Origin: CAVQND01 sp049518415
GTDB taxonomy: Bacteria > Verrucomicrobiota > Verrucomicrobiia > Limisphaerales > UBA8199
Length of the DNA stretch: 64,000 bases
Assembly: GCA_049518415.1 (NCBI GenBank)
Contig: JBEKRX010000064.1
Span: forward strand, 1-64,000
Direction of reading: 5' to 3'
Shown: positions 1-9,003 of the stretch, in pieces
Numbering within the stretch: position 1 is the first letter of the stretch
Layout of the letters: each line of letters opens with the position of its first letter
Notes under the pieces: generated by a model
Told to the model about the DNA's origin: nothing
Database searches by the model: none
What the model saw: only the letters and a program-made list of their open reading frames with translations
Program-made: the position numbers and the translations under genes

Positions 1-91
1 ACTTATCGTAACCCAAGCCTCCCACAAGCTGCCGCCCTGTGAATAACTTTTATGAAAAAGCCACTTGCAAAACAGAGAACATCTCCGGGGC

Positions 92-152
92 AGAAGAGAG
101 CCGCGCTGCGCGCGGGTAGAGTAGAATTGGTGGCAGTGTCGAGATGCGCCCT
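92..152 (+). repeat. Single diverged copy of a 66-bp dispersed repeat unit
   Basis: The GC palindrome CCGCGCTGCGCGCGG at 101-115, followed by a GAATTGGTGGCAGTGTC stretch and ATGCGCCC, matches the two tandem units at 54104-54233. The rest of the first 234 bases shows no gene. Confidence 0.6.
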
Positions 153-234
153 GAAACGTATTGCATGTTGGATTAGGATCGTTTAATATACGAACAGATT
201 GTTACGTGAATAATTCTCACCAGGAGTAAGCAGT

Positions 235-585
235 ATGCAACTCACGAGTCGAGAGACGAAGATGGTCGAGCGATTACGAAAACAGGAGCGCCAATGGCCT
301 CAACTGCGTTGGTTCACCCTCGGAGCAGGTCTCTTCGGCGCGCTCTGTTCCAGCTTCATTTGGATTATCCTTTTGAAGCACATTGATTCCGCCCTGGGCG
401 ACCACGGAGATTTCCTGGCCCGTGCCTGGTTATTTGCCTTTGCCTCTTTCTACCCCAAATGTCTCCTCGGGTTTTGCCTTTCCGCTTACCTTATTGGTTG
501 GACCATTAGAGACTGGTCTGGAAACACGAACCGCGTGCTCCTGTTAAAGCTGCTGGAGGCGGATCAAAAGGACAGAGCCAAGTGA
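235..585 (+). CDS. Small two-helix membrane protein of unknown function
   Basis: The 116-residue product has a charged N-terminus, a hydrophobic segment at about residues 25-47 (FTLGAGLFGALCSSFIWIIL), a polar loop, and a second hydrophobic stretch at about 62-90 (AWLFAFASFYPKCLLGFCLSAYLIGW), ending in a charged tail. Both segments look like membrane helices. The start is supported by an AGGAGT ribosome-binding site about 9 bases upstream. I do not recognise a family. It is monocistronic; the gene after it is convergent. Confidence 0.6.
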   Translation: MQLTSRETKMVERLRKQERQWPQLRWFTLGAGLFGALCSSFIWIILLKHIDSALGDHGDFLARAWLFAFASFYPKCLLGFCLSAYLIGWTIRDWSGNTNRVLLLKLLEADQKDRAK

Positions 586-682
586 TCCAAAGCCCCGCTC
601 GCGCATCGCTGGCCGCCGCCCTCCCTATGGGCCGCGCACGTTCGCCGGCTCACCGCAGGCGGCGGTGACGCCCAGCCCTGGG

Positions 683-1141
683 TCAAGCCTGGATATTGAG
701 GAGGCTGCCCGTGGTGGCCGAGACGGCGCTGGTGGAGGTGGAATCGGAAGTCTGTGTGCCGCTCCTGGCCGCGCTGCTGCTCTTGTGATGATGGTGATGG
801 TGGCCGCGGGCGGCGCCGGCGCTTTGGAGGTCCTGCTTGACCGAAGCGAAAGCGCTCTGGGCGCCGGAAAGGTCGCCTGATTGGAGGGCGCTTTGCAGCG
901 CCTGGAAGTCTTTGCCGAGGGGGTTGTTCTGGCTCCAAGGACTGGCGCTGCTGCTGCCGGTCGCCCCGGCAGCGGGCTGGAGGTCTTTTTGCAGCGAGGC
1001 GAAGGCCTGTTGGGCACTCGAAAGGTCCCCGCTTTGCAGGGCGTTTTGCAGGGCCCTGAAGTCCTGGCCTGTTTGTTGGAAGATACTCGGTCCGGGGGTG
1101 GGGTACGAGGTTGCGAGTGGACTTACATTTGACACATTCAT
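683..1141 (-). CDS. Duplicated-motif protein with a natural hexahistidine stretch
   Basis: The 152-residue protein has no signal peptide or membrane segment. It contains two near-identical copies of a ~30-residue helical motif of the form DFRALQNALQSGDLSSAQQAF, at about residues 27-56 and 77-106, each followed by an L/VxQDLQ or LQKDLQ end. After the second copy comes GHHHHHHK and then a Ser/Thr-rich tail. The regular Gln, Ala and Leu spacing suggests paired amphipathic helices. Function is unknown; the histidine run could bind metal (inference). Internal duplication and balanced amino-acid use argue that this frame is real rather than the overlapping plus-strand frames. Confidence 0.65.
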   Translation of the reverse strand: MNVSNVSPLATSYPTPGPSIFQQTGQDFRALQNALQSGDLSSAQQAFASLQKDLQPAAGATGSSSASPWSQNNPLGKDFQALQSALQSGDLSGAQSAFASVKQDLQSAGAARGHHHHHHKSSSAARSGTQTSDSTSTSAVSATTGSLLNIQA

Positions 1142-1299
1142 ACGGTCTCTAGCTAACAGTTCATAGTGCCCGCTGACTCTTTATCGGCCAAACAAAGCGG
1201 GACTTTAGCCCGGACGTTTCAGAGGCAATTGCGGCTGGAGGAGGGGTCCTCGCACTATCGGCGGTTGCGGCCTTGAGGGGATTGACTAACCGTAACTGT

Positions 1300-1378
1300 T
1301 CAAGTAGCCGCCCAGGTCAGTCGGCGCATTATTGGTCTTCGGGAAGATCAGAGCCGACTGACGTCGGCTGCTACATGT
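1300..1378. repeat. Imperfect inverted repeat upstream of glnS
   Basis: A left arm containing AGTAGCCGCCCAGGTCAGTCGGCGC-like sequence (1305-1328) pairs imperfectly with a right arm read in reverse as GTAGCAGCCGACGTCAGTC (ending near 1375). It sits in the 340-base gap 1142-1483, which otherwise holds no gene I can support. Confidence 0.45.
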
Positions 1379-1483
1379 CGTATGGCGCGGGTGCCCGACC
1401 AGATGCAGCGTTCTAGTGCCTTCCCACCCGAATAGCTACGCATTTTGTTGCCGTTCCTCAGGCAGACCGCGTAAGCTGGAAGG

Positions 1484-3316
1484 ATGGACCAGCAGAACCT
1501 TGGAAAATCCGAAAGCGCAACTCCGCCGGCGGCGCCCCAAGCGCGCCCCTCCGATTTCATCCGCGACATCGTCGCCGCCCACGTGGCGGAGCACAAATAT
1601 CCGCAGATTCACACGCGCTTTCCGCCCGAGCCCAACGGCTATCTCCATATCGGGCACGCCAAGTCCATCTGCCTGAACTTCGGCATCGCCCGCGAGTTCG
1701 GCGGCGTGTGCAACCTCCGCATGGACGACACCAACCCGACCAAGGAGGCCGTCGAATACGTTGACTCCATCACCGAAGACGTGCGCTGGGTCATCAGCGC
1801 CTGGGCCGAGGACCGGCTCGGGCTCAAGCCCAAGGGCCAGACCCCGGCCACGCAGACAGTTCAGGGCAAGCCGGACTTTTTTCTCGCGCCGATGCTCGAG
1901 CGCCAGGCAGACCCATTGGCCGGGGTCGAGCCTTTCTACGCCTCAGATTATTTCGACCAGCTCTATGAATACGCCGTGCAGCTCGTCCGGAAGCACCTGG
2001 CCTACGTTTGCGACCTTTCGGCCGAGGACATTGACCAGTACCGCGGGGCGCCGGACCGGACCGGCCAGCCCAGCCCCTTCCGCAACCGCCCCGTGCGGGA
2101 GAACCTCGACCTCTTTAGCCGGATGAAGGACGGCGAGTTCCCCGACGGCGCGCGCACGCTGCGCGCCAAGATTGACGTGGCCTCCCCCAATATCTGGATG
2201 CGCGACCCGGTGCTCTACCGCATCCGCCACGCCGAACACCATCACACCGGCGCTAAGTGGTGCCTCTACCCGATGTATGACTTTGCCCATTGCCTGAGCG
2301 ATTACCTCGAAGGCATCACCCACTCCATCTGCACGCTCGAATTCGAGGTCCACCGCCCGCTTTACGACTGGATTCTCGAAAACCTCGACCTGCCCCGTCC
2401 CCTGCCCCGCCAATATGAGTTTGCCCGGCTCAGCCTCGCCTACACCGTCATGAGCAAGCGCAAACTTATGCAACTGGTCAACGAGCGCCTCGTCGCCGGC
2501 TGGGACGACCCCCGCCTGCCCACCATCAGCGGCCTGCGCCGCCGCGGCGTCACCCCGCAGGCCCTGCGCGACTTCGCCTACAACATCGGCATTACCAAAT
2601 ACAACGCCCTCACCGACGTCTCGGTGCTCGACTACTCGATCCGCAACGACCTCAATCGCCGCGCCCTGCGCCGCCTGGCCGTGCTCCGGCCCATCAAAGT
2701 CCTCATCACCAATTATCCCGCCGGCCAGGTGGAAATGCTCGCCGCCCTCAACAACCCCGAGGACCGGTCCGCCGGCACGCGCCTGCTGCCTTTCAGCCGG
2801 GAACTCTACCTCGAGCGGAACGACTTTATGGAAGCGCCGCCGCCCAACTATTTCCGCCTCCGCCCCGGCGGCGAGGTGCGCCTCAAGTATGCCTATATCA
2901 TCAAGTGCGACCAGGTCCTCAAGGACCCCGCCGGCAACGTGGCCGAACTGCGCTGCACCGCCGACCTGGGCAGCAAGACCGGCGGCCCGACCGCCTCCCG
3001 CAAAGTCAAAGGCACGCTCCATTGGGTCAGCGCCTCGCACGCGGTGGAGGCCGAAGTTCGTTTGTACGACCGGCTCTTCACCGTGCCGGAGCCCGATGCC
3101 AAGGGCGATTTCAAAAAGTACTTGAATCCCCACTCCCTGGAGGTCGTCACGGCCAAGTGCGAGCCGAGCCTCAAAGACGCCCTTCCTGGCCTCCGCTACC
3201 AGTTCGAGCGCCTGGCCTATTTCGCCCTGGATAAAGACAGCGCCCCCGGCAAGCTGGTCTTTAACCGGACGATCACCTTGAAAGACACCTGGGCAAAAGA
3301 GGCCCGCAAAGAGTAG
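1484..3316 (+). CDS. glnS: Glutaminyl-tRNA synthetase
   Basis: Class I aminoacyl-tRNA synthetase that charges tRNA-Gln with glutamine in the cytoplasm. The class I HIGH signature appears in FPPEPNGYLHIGHAKSIC (about residues 46-63), typical of the GlnRS/GluRS family, and the second ATP-binding motif appears as VMSKRKL (about 324-330). The KMSKS-like motif is followed by the DDPRLPTISGLRRRG segment characteristic of GlnRS, and the C-terminal beta-barrel anticodon-binding region is present. At 610 residues it is somewhat longer than the E. coli enzyme, with extra sequence around residues 105-145. The presence of GlnRS implies direct charging of tRNA-Gln, at least in part. The ATG at 1484 is preceded closely by GGAAGG. 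Confidence 0.96.
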   Translation: MDQQNLGKSESATPPAAPQARPSDFIRDIVAAHVAEHKYPQIHTRFPPEPNGYLHIGHAKSICLNFGIAREFGGVCNLRMDDTNPTKEAVEYVDSITEDVRWVISAWAEDRLGLKPKGQTPATQTVQGKPDFFLAPMLERQADPLAGVEPFYASDYFDQLYEYAVQLVRKHLAYVCDLSAEDIDQYRGAPDRTGQPSPFRNRPVRENLDLFSRMKDGEFPDGARTLRAKIDVASPNIWMRDPVLYRIRHAEHHHTGAKWCLYPMYDFAHCLSDYLEGITHSICTLEFEVHRPLYDWILENLDLPRPLPRQYEFARLSLAYTVMSKRKLMQLVNERLVAGWDDPRLPTISGLRRRGVTPQALRDFAYNIGITKYNALTDVSVLDYSIRNDLNRRALRRLAVLRPIKVLITNYPAGQVEMLAALNNPEDRSAGTRLLPFSRELYLERNDFMEAPPPNYFRLRPGGEVRLKYAYIIKCDQVLKDPAGNVAELRCTADLGSKTGGPTASRKVKGTLHWVSASHAVEAEVRLYDRLFTVPEPDAKGDFKKYLNPHSLEVVTAKCEPSLKDALPGLRYQFERLAYFALDKDSAPGKLVFNRTITLKDTWAKEARKE

Positions 3317-3337
3317 CTCCCACTTCGCCCCGCGGCG

Positions 3338-3435
3338 GTAGTGGGGCAGGCGTCTCGCCTGTCTTGGCGGGCGTCCCGCCCGCGTTGGTTTCGAGGGCGA
3401 GACGCCCTCGCGGCAGGCGGGACGCCTGCCCCACT
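3338..3435. repeat. Long inverted repeat of the GTGGGGCAGGCGTC type
   Basis: Arms at 3340-3361 and 3414-3435 are 22 bases long with a single mismatch. The inner sequence contains further GCGGGCGTCCCGCC and GAGGGCGAGACGCCC palindromes. A related block lies at 58465-58535. It could fold into a strong cruciform just after the glnS stop and could act as a terminator-like structure, but no T-run follows. Confidence 0.75.
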
Positions 3436-3551
3436 GCCCTCACCGAACAGTCCGACGCTCGCCTCGCAAACAAAATATATTCAAGACCGCTGCGAGGCCG
3501 CGCCCGAGGGGAAAGCTTGCCCGTACGCGGCCAAGCATATATCTTTGGCTC

Positions 3552-3752
3552 ATGAACGAGCCGGAGCAAAGCGCGCGCCAGCGGCGCTTGGAACTGGCGC
3601 GGAAGGCGTTTAACGACTTTTACGCGCAGTGCTTCTGGTCGTATCGTGACGACCTGGAGATCACGGAGGAGAAGATACCGCTTGTGATTCGCGGCCTGCG
3701 TCTGCATGGCGGGCATCGGGGCTACAGGATCGCCGCCGCCTTATGCCAATAG
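3552..3752 (+). CDS. Small conserved-looking hypothetical protein
   Basis: The 66-residue product begins MNEPEQSARQRRLELARKAF, carries an aromatic, acidic middle (FYAQCFWSYRDDLEITEEKIP) and ends HGGHRGYRIAAALCQ. It has balanced amino-acid composition, unlike the overlapping GC-shadow frames. It is soluble and has no recognisable domain. A polar helix followed by a WSYRDDLEI segment resembles short unannotated proteins of Verrucomicrobia, but I cannot name the family with certainty. Confidence 0.5.
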   Translation: MNEPEQSARQRRLELARKAFNDFYAQCFWSYRDDLEITEEKIPLVIRGLRLHGGHRGYRIAAALCQ

Positions 3753-3834
3753 GAGTGTGGCTCCCACCTCCGAAACCGGACGCGCATAGGGGCGGGCCGG
3801 GAACCGGCCGGTTCATGGCTGGCGAGGCGGCGCC

Positions 3835-4095
3835 TCAAACCTCATGCGTAGTGGTATCCCTGCAAGGGACGGGGCGTTCATTGAGAATTGAGCATTGAGT
3901 ATTGGTTATTGGTCATTGAGTCCGCAGTCCGAAAGTCCATGCGGCGTCGGCGGCGGGCGTTCTTCAATGACCAATGATCGTTTTTCGATCCTCAATTTTC
4001 AATTCAGCTAAAAGAAGCGCTGGCTCCGCGCACCCTTGCGACCGCAGCGGAACTCGACCTGATTGCAACGAGTTCTGCCAGTCAAGAACTCTGGC
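3835..4095 (-). repeat. Dispersed ~215-bp repeat, copy 1 (with extension)
   Basis: Read on the minus strand it starts near 4095 with AGTTCTTGACTGGCAGAACTC, passes through AATTGAAAATTGAGGATCG and AAAAACGATCATTGG, and ends with CTCAATGCTCAATTCTCAAT near 3877. The same order of blocks occurs at 6629-6848 and 45011-45225. The extension to 3835 (GGGATACCACTACGCATGAG, then GGCGCCGCCTCGCC) is shared with the 45-kb copy. Confidence 0.85.
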
Positions 4096-4695
4096 ACGGC
4101 TGCGCCGGCCAAAAAAAATAACCCTGTGGCCGGTCGCGGGCGTGAGCCGAGCCACAGGGAGCGGTGGGTCGCCGCTAATCTTATCACTGCAAGCTCCGTT
4201 GGCAATGCACCGTTCGCGTTCAACGAAGCAAGAGTTCAAGAGCCAGAATCATGCCAAGCCAGCCAAAGGCGCCGTGGCCGCGATTTTCAGGGCTTTCTGG
4301 CTACTCTTCATTCAAGAGACCGCGCCGAAGGTGATAACCTGCTTACCACCACTGACAAGTTGCTTTGCTGGTTCCAACGTCAAGGTTCTTTGTGACAGCC
4401 TGGCGTGGTTCGAGCGGTTCCAGTCCTGTTTCGACTCCGGAGCCGTGGCCGCAAGTTATTTCTTAGCAAGACGAATGCATTAAAGAAGGTCCCGTTTTAT
4501 CTTGCTCTGGTCTCGCTTTTCCGTTTGCGCTCCCCCAGCCGTTACGCGCAGGATGCGCGCCAATGCAGACGCTTGAGCGATCTGTGTGTCACTCGCGAAC
4601 ATTCGACCTTCACCCGGTCATGGCGGCAGGGTGTTGTTTGTCGTCGGATGAGGCCGCGCAGTGCCTGGTAGCTAACCCCAAAGAAAGGAATCCAC
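4096..4695. other. Intergenic region without a supported gene
   Basis: About 600 bases between the repeat and the DUF3034-like gene. Open frames here overlap each other and have no recognisable family, signal peptide or ribosome-binding site. The last bases hold the AAAGGA ribosome-binding site of the next gene. Confidence 0.5.
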
Positions 4696-5721
4696 TTGAG
4701 CCATCATACTCGAATCACCTCGTTGGCCTTCGCTTCGGCGCTGGCCTGGACGGCTACTGCGGCTGAACCCGCAGGCAGTTCGTCCGACACCTCGTCCGCT
4801 TCTTCCACTTCCCCCACCAAACCGCCCATCGCGGCGGATAGCGCCTCCGCCAGTTCGGGCGACACCAACGCCACGGCGAAAGCCGAGAAACCTCCGCCAC
4901 TGCCACTGCACCAGATCGAAGGCAACGGCGGGGTCTTTTCCACGCTCTCGGCCTACCTGGTTAACCCGCCCCGAGATGGGGAGCCGGTGGGACGGCCTAG
5001 TGCCGGTTTTGTCTATGTCCACCTCGGCAGCGGGCGGGAGCTCGAGGCCCTGACCGTGACAGAGACTCCGTGGAAACGCCTCGAATTGGGATACGGCTAC
5101 GACCATCTGAGCCTGGGCGACCTGCCGACGGCGATTGCGTCCGGTGGTGGCCCCCAGATTGCCAGTTCTGTAACCATGCACAATGCCAACGCCCGGCTCC
5201 AGCTCCTGCAAGAAGGCGAGTTTGACCGCAAGTGGCTGCCCGCCCTCACGGCCGGCATTCACTACAAGTACAACGATGGCATCCAGGACATCAATCAGAA
5301 GCTCGGCGGCGGCCTGCAGGCCCTTGGCATCACCGGCCACCAGGGCCTGGACTTCACGCTCTATGGCTCCAAGATGTTGTCCTTCCTGCCGCGGCCGGTC
5401 CTGGTGAACCTGGGCGGACGCGCGACCAAGGGCGCGCAACTCGGACTGCTGGGTTTCACGGATGAATACAGTTTCGTCTTTGAAGGCAGCGTGGTGCTGT
5501 TTGTCACGGACCGGCTGTTGCTGGCGGCGGAATACAAAGAGAAACCCAGGGACTTCTCGGCCGCCCCTTTGGTCGGTCGTGAAGACGACTGGTGGACGAT
5601 TGATGCCGGTTATGTGGTCAGCAAACACATGACCGTCGCCGCCGGCTACGGCCACTTCGGCACCGTGGCGAATCACAAAGCCAACGGCGCCTGGGGCCTG
5701 GCCTTTAAATGGGAGTTCTAA
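4696..5721 (+). CDS. DUF3034-like outer-membrane-type beta-barrel protein
   Basis: The 341-residue product has an N-terminal signal peptide (TRITSLAFASALAWTATAAE), a Ser/Thr/Pro-rich linker to about residue 65, then alternating amphipathic beta segments ending in WGLAFKWEF, an outer-membrane-like terminal Phe. Segments such as LPALTAGIHYKYND, RATKGAQLGLLGF, YSFVFEGSVVLFVTDRLLLAAEYKEKP and EDDWWTIDAGYVVSKHMTVAAGYGHFG resemble the DUF3034 family as I remember it. The likely start is TTG, preceded by AAAGGA at good spacing. The next gene follows 37 bases downstream on the same strand, so co-transcription is likely. Transport or structural role unknown. Confidence 0.65.
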   Translation: MSHHTRITSLAFASALAWTATAAEPAGSSSDTSSASSTSPTKPPIAADSASASSGDTNATAKAEKPPPLPLHQIEGNGGVFSTLSAYLVNPPRDGEPVGRPSAGFVYVHLGSGRELEALTVTETPWKRLELGYGYDHLSLGDLPTAIASGGGPQIASSVTMHNANARLQLLQEGEFDRKWLPALTAGIHYKYNDGIQDINQKLGGGLQALGITGHQGLDFTLYGSKMLSFLPRPVLVNLGGRATKGAQLGLLGFTDEYSFVFEGSVVLFVTDRLLLAAEYKEKPRDFSAAPLVGREDDWWTIDAGYVVSKHMTVAAGYGHFGTVANHKANGAWGLAFKWEF

Positions 5722-5758
5722 TCTGGGTCCGAGTCAAAACCACAAAGCTCAACTGACT

Positions 5759-6562
5759 ATGAAAAGCATTGACAATATCGGGCTGGAGAACGTCCAGGCC
5801 GTCTATGGCGGCCCGGAAGGAGACCTCTGGGAACTGGTCATGGGGGAGCAAATCCACATCGGCGGGTTCCAATCGTCGATGGATTTGGCCAAGCGGGCAG
5901 GGCTCCGCGCCGGCACGCGCGGGATTGATCTCTGCTGCTGCAACGGCGCCGGCATGCGCTTCCTGGTGAGATTCTGCGGGGTGGCATCGATGCGCGGCGT
6001 GGATGCCACGGCCAAGGTCGTGGAGCGGGGCCGCCAACGCTGCCACGCCGCGGGGCTGGATAACCAGATCACCTTCACGCTGGCCGATGCCTGCGCCAGT
6101 GGGCTGCCCTCGGCCAGCGCTGACTTCGTGTGGGGCGAGGACGCCTGGTGTTACGTGGTGGACAAGGCCAGGTTGCTGGCCGAGGCGGCGCGGTTGGTGA
6201 AGCCGGGCGGCTTGATTGCCTTCACTGATTGGATCGAGGGACCGGCCGCTTTGTCCCCCCAGGAGGCCGAGCGTTACCTGACCTTCATGAAGTTCCCCAA
6301 CGTCCAGGACTTGAAGGGCTACCAGGACTTGCTGGCCGCCAACGGCTGCCAGACGCAAGTGGCCCAGGACACCGGCCGCTTCGCCCCGTGTGTGGACCTC
6401 TATCTGGACATGCTCAACAAGCAACTGACCTATGACGCGCTGCGCATCATCGGGTTTGACCTGGCGCTGCTCCAGGCGATGAGCGGCGAGATGCTCTTCA
6501 TGCAGCAACTGGCGCATGCGGGCAAGATTGCCCAGGGCCTTTTCATCGCGCGAAAGAAGTAA
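5759..6562 (+). CDS. Class I SAM-dependent methyltransferase
   Basis: The 267-residue soluble protein has a Rossmann-type methyltransferase core. The SAM-binding motif I is GIDLCCCNGAGMRFL (about residues 59-73), an unusual Cys-rich form of the DLGCGxG motif. The acidic residue of motif II is in MRGVDATAK, and ADACASGLPSASADFVWGEDAWCYV corresponds to motifs III-IV, followed by ARLVKPGGLIAFTDWIEG. The overall arrangement resembles UbiE/glycine-sarcosine-type enzymes that methylate small molecules. It lies 37 bases after the DUF3034-like gene, probably in the same transcript. Substrate cannot be told from sequence. Confidence 0.85.
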   Translation: MKSIDNIGLENVQAVYGGPEGDLWELVMGEQIHIGGFQSSMDLAKRAGLRAGTRGIDLCCCNGAGMRFLVRFCGVASMRGVDATAKVVERGRQRCHAAGLDNQITFTLADACASGLPSASADFVWGEDAWCYVVDKARLLAEAARLVKPGGLIAFTDWIEGPAALSPQEAERYLTFMKFPNVQDLKGYQDLLAANGCQTQVAQDTGRFAPCVDLYLDMLNKQLTYDALRIIGFDLALLQAMSGEMLFMQQLAHAGKIAQGLFIARKK

Positions 6563-6628
6563 GCCAGCCCCCATCACACTCTCAACACTTCCCCTGCCTG
6601 CGTGGACCAGCCGGCAGGGGCGCGTCCT

Positions 6629-6902
6629 CTAGAGCTTTTCACCGGCAAGACTCGCTGTAATCAGGCCAAATCTCGCTGCGATTGCAAAAGTGCCCTGAGC
6701 CAGCGCTCCTTTCAGGTGAATTGAAAATTGAGGATGGAAAAACGATCGTTGGTTATTGAAGAATGCCCGCGGATGACGCGGCATGAACTTTCGGACTGCG
6801 GACTCAATGACCAATAAGCGATGCTCAATACTCAATTCTCAATGAATCCCGATTCCGAATCGGGACTCGATTCTAGACGTGGTCTGAGGCGCAGCCTCGC
6901 TA
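6629..6902 (+). repeat. Dispersed ~215-bp repeat, copy 2 (plus orientation)
   Basis: Blocks in order: TTTTCACCGGCAAGACTCG, TAATCAGGCCAAATCTCGCTG, AGCCAGCGCTCCTTTCAGG, AATTGAAAATTGAGGATGG, AAAAACGATCGTTGG, and CTCAATACTCAATTCTCAAT ending near 6844. The second half is an imperfect inverted repeat. A GCCTGAGGCGCAGCCTCGCTA-like tail at 6865-6902 is shared with 45321-45360. Confidence 0.85.
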
Positions 6903-7164
6903 AGGAGTGCGGCGCCAAGCGGAGCGGGACGCCGCTTCGGCTTTGGCTCGCGGGGTGGCGCGCAGGTAGCTCACGCCAAAGCGCCCACCGCGCTCCGCTC
7001 CGCCCGGCGCGCGCCAAGGACCGGCGCTCCGCCACGCTGGGCGAACAAAATGCCGGGGCGATTGTCCATATAGCGTGCGCTATCGCCTTGCCTGGCGGCC
7101 AAGGCGCACCGGCCAACTGGAACTTGCGTTGGCCCCTGCGCCGGGCAAGACTTAGCGAACGCAG
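6903..7164. other. Intergenic, GC-rich, no supported gene
   Basis: The stretch before batD contains short GC-rich inverted sequences (for example GGAGCGGGACGCCGCTTCGG) but no convincing frame. Genes usually found before batD (moxR, batA, batB, batC) are absent here. Confidence 0.45.
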
Positions 7165-9003
7165 ATGCTTGAGCTGTGGCGTCAGACCCTACGCGCGGGC
7201 CGCCGGAAACTCCCCGACTTCCGGCTGGCTGCCGCTTTGGCCGCGCTCTGTCTGGGGCTGGCCCCGGCCCTCGCGGGTGCGGCCACCTTCACCGCCTCCC
7301 TGGACCGCGACACGATCACCCTCGGCGAGAGCGTGACCCTGGCGCTGACCTTTCAAGGCGGCGCCCCGCCGGAGGCGCCCAGCCCCCCGGACATTGCGAA
7401 CCTGCGCCTCGCTTATGTCGGGCCTTCCAGCCAGTTTACTGTGGTTAACGGCGTGGTCAGTTCCACGGTCACACACAATTTTACGGTGACACCCTTGCAG
7501 GCGGGCGATTTCACCATTCCCTCACTTGCGGCTCAGGTGGACGGCGCCAGGCTGAGCACTCAACCGCTCAAACTCAAGGTGCTCAAGCCGGGCGCGCCCT
7601 CGCCCGAGGCCATCAACTCCGGCGCGCAAGCCGCCTTCCTCAAACTGGTCCTGCCGCAGCACGAGGTTTACCTCGGCCAAACGCTCGTCGCCGAACTCCA
7701 GCTCTATGTGCGCGACGGGGTGGGCCTCAGCCGGAGCCAACTCACCGCCTTTCCGGCCGAGGGCTTCAACCTCGGCCAACTCCAGGCCGGCACGCCTCGC
7801 GGCGTCCGCATCGGCCCAGCGGTCTATCGAGTCTCACCGTACGAATTCACTCTGAAACCTGTAAAAACCGGCTCGCTCAGCCTCGGCCCGGTCACCGTGA
7901 ACGCCTTGTTGGAACTGCCTTCACGCGACGGCCGGCGCGATCCGTTCTTCGAGCAGTTCGGCCTCCGCAGCCTGTTCTCGAGCGGCGAACAAAAACAGGT
8001 CGTGCTCGCCACCGAGACGACCAACCTCCTGTCCCTCCCGTTGCCCAGCCAGGATGTGCCGCCCAATTTTAGCGGCGCCGTCGGCAATTTTACCATGACC
8101 GTTACCGCCGGTCCCACCAATGTTATGGCCGGCGACCCCATCACGGTGCGCGTGCAAATCGCCGGGCGCGGCGCCTTGGACGCACTGGTCTGGCCGGACC
8201 AGCCCGCGTGGCGGGATTTCAAAACCTACCCCCCCACCGCCAAGCCCCTCGAACCCGCGGACCGCTTCGGACTGCAAGGCGCCAAAACGTTCGAACAGAT
8301 CGTTGTGCCCCAGAACCCCGAGGTCAAGGAACTGCCCCCGATTTCCTTCAGCTTTTTCGACCCCGACCGGAAGACTTACCGCACGCTGACCCAGCCGGCG
8401 GTGCCGCTCCTCGTGCGCCCGGGCGGCTCGGTCCCCGCCCCCACCATTGTGGCTGCCGGCCGCGCCGCCCAGGACCTGCCGCCCCCGGCGCAGGACATCG
8501 TTCACATCAAGCCCCGTTTGGGCGCGCTGGCGCAGGTCGGCCCGCCCTTGCTCGCCCACCCGTGGTTTCTCGCCTTGCAAGCCGTGCCGGTGCTCGCTTG
8601 GGCTTCGACCCTGGCCTGGCGCAAGCGCGCGCAACGGCTGGCCAATAATCCTCGCCTCCGCCGCCGCCGGCAGGTCGCCCAAACCATTCGCGACGGCCTG
8701 CGCGAGTTGCGCTCCCAGGCCGCGGGGAACCAGTCCGACGAGTTCTTTGCCACCCTCTTTCGTTTGCTCCAGGAGCAACTCGGCGAGCGTCTGGACTTGC
8801 CGGCCTCGGCCATCACCGAGGCGGTCATCGAAGAGCATCTGCGCCCGCGTGGCGCGCCGGAATCGGTCTTGGCCCAGGTCCAGGAGCTGTTCCAAACCTG
8901 CAACCTGGCCCGCTATGCGCCCGTCAGGACCAGCCAGGAATTGACTGCCCTGATTCCCAAGTTCGAAGCCGCCCGGCGCGAGTTGCAGACCCTGGACACG
9001 TGA
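7165..9003 (+). CDS. batD: BatD family protein (oxygen/aerotolerance type)
   Basis: The 612-residue protein has an N-terminal signal/anchor (LAAALAALCLGLAPALAGA, about residues 21-40) and then the BatD periplasmic beta-rich region beginning FTASLDRDTITLGESVTLAL, with repeated immunoglobulin-like segments (VTPLQAGDFTIPSLAAQVDG; FTLKPVKTGSLSLGPVTVN). A single membrane helix follows at about 465-484 (HPWFLALQAVPVLAWASTLAW), then a charged cytoplasmic tail. BatD proteins act in the cell envelope with MoxR ATPases and von Willebrand-type BatA/B proteins; their exact function is unsettled. The stop overlaps the batE start (GTGA), so the two are translationally coupled. The usual batABC genes are not upstream. 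Confidence 0.88.
   Translation: MLELWRQTLRAGRRKLPDFRLAAALAALCLGLAPALAGAATFTASLDRDTITLGESVTLALTFQGGAPPEAPSPPDIANLRLAYVGPSSQFTVVNGVVSSTVTHNFTVTPLQAGDFTIPSLAAQVDGARLSTQPLKLKVLKPGAPSPEAINSGAQAAFLKLVLPQHEVYLGQTLVAELQLYVRDGVGLSRSQLTAFPAEGFNLGQLQAGTPRGVRIGPAVYRVSPYEFTLKPVKTGSLSLGPVTVNALLELPSRDGRRDPFFEQFGLRSLFSSGEQKQVVLATETTNLLSLPLPSQDVPPNFSGAVGNFTMTVTAGPTNVMAGDPITVRVQIAGRGALDALVWPDQPAWRDFKTYPPTAKPLEPADRFGLQGAKTFEQIVVPQNPEVKELPPISFSFFDPDRKTYRTLTQPAVPLLVRPGGSVPAPTIVAAGRAAQDLPPPAQDIVHIKPRLGALAQVGPPLLAHPWFLALQAVPVLAWASTLAWRKRAQRLANNPRLRRRRQVAQTIRDGLRELRSQAAGNQSDEFFATLFRLLQEQLGERLDLPASAITEAVIEEHLRPRGAPESVLAQVQELFQTCNLARYAPVRTSQELTALIPKFEAARRELQTLDT

Noticed and set aside
683..1141. Hexahistidine as vector or cloning contamination
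   Set aside because: The His codons lie inside a protein with a native internal duplication and no vector-like flanks.
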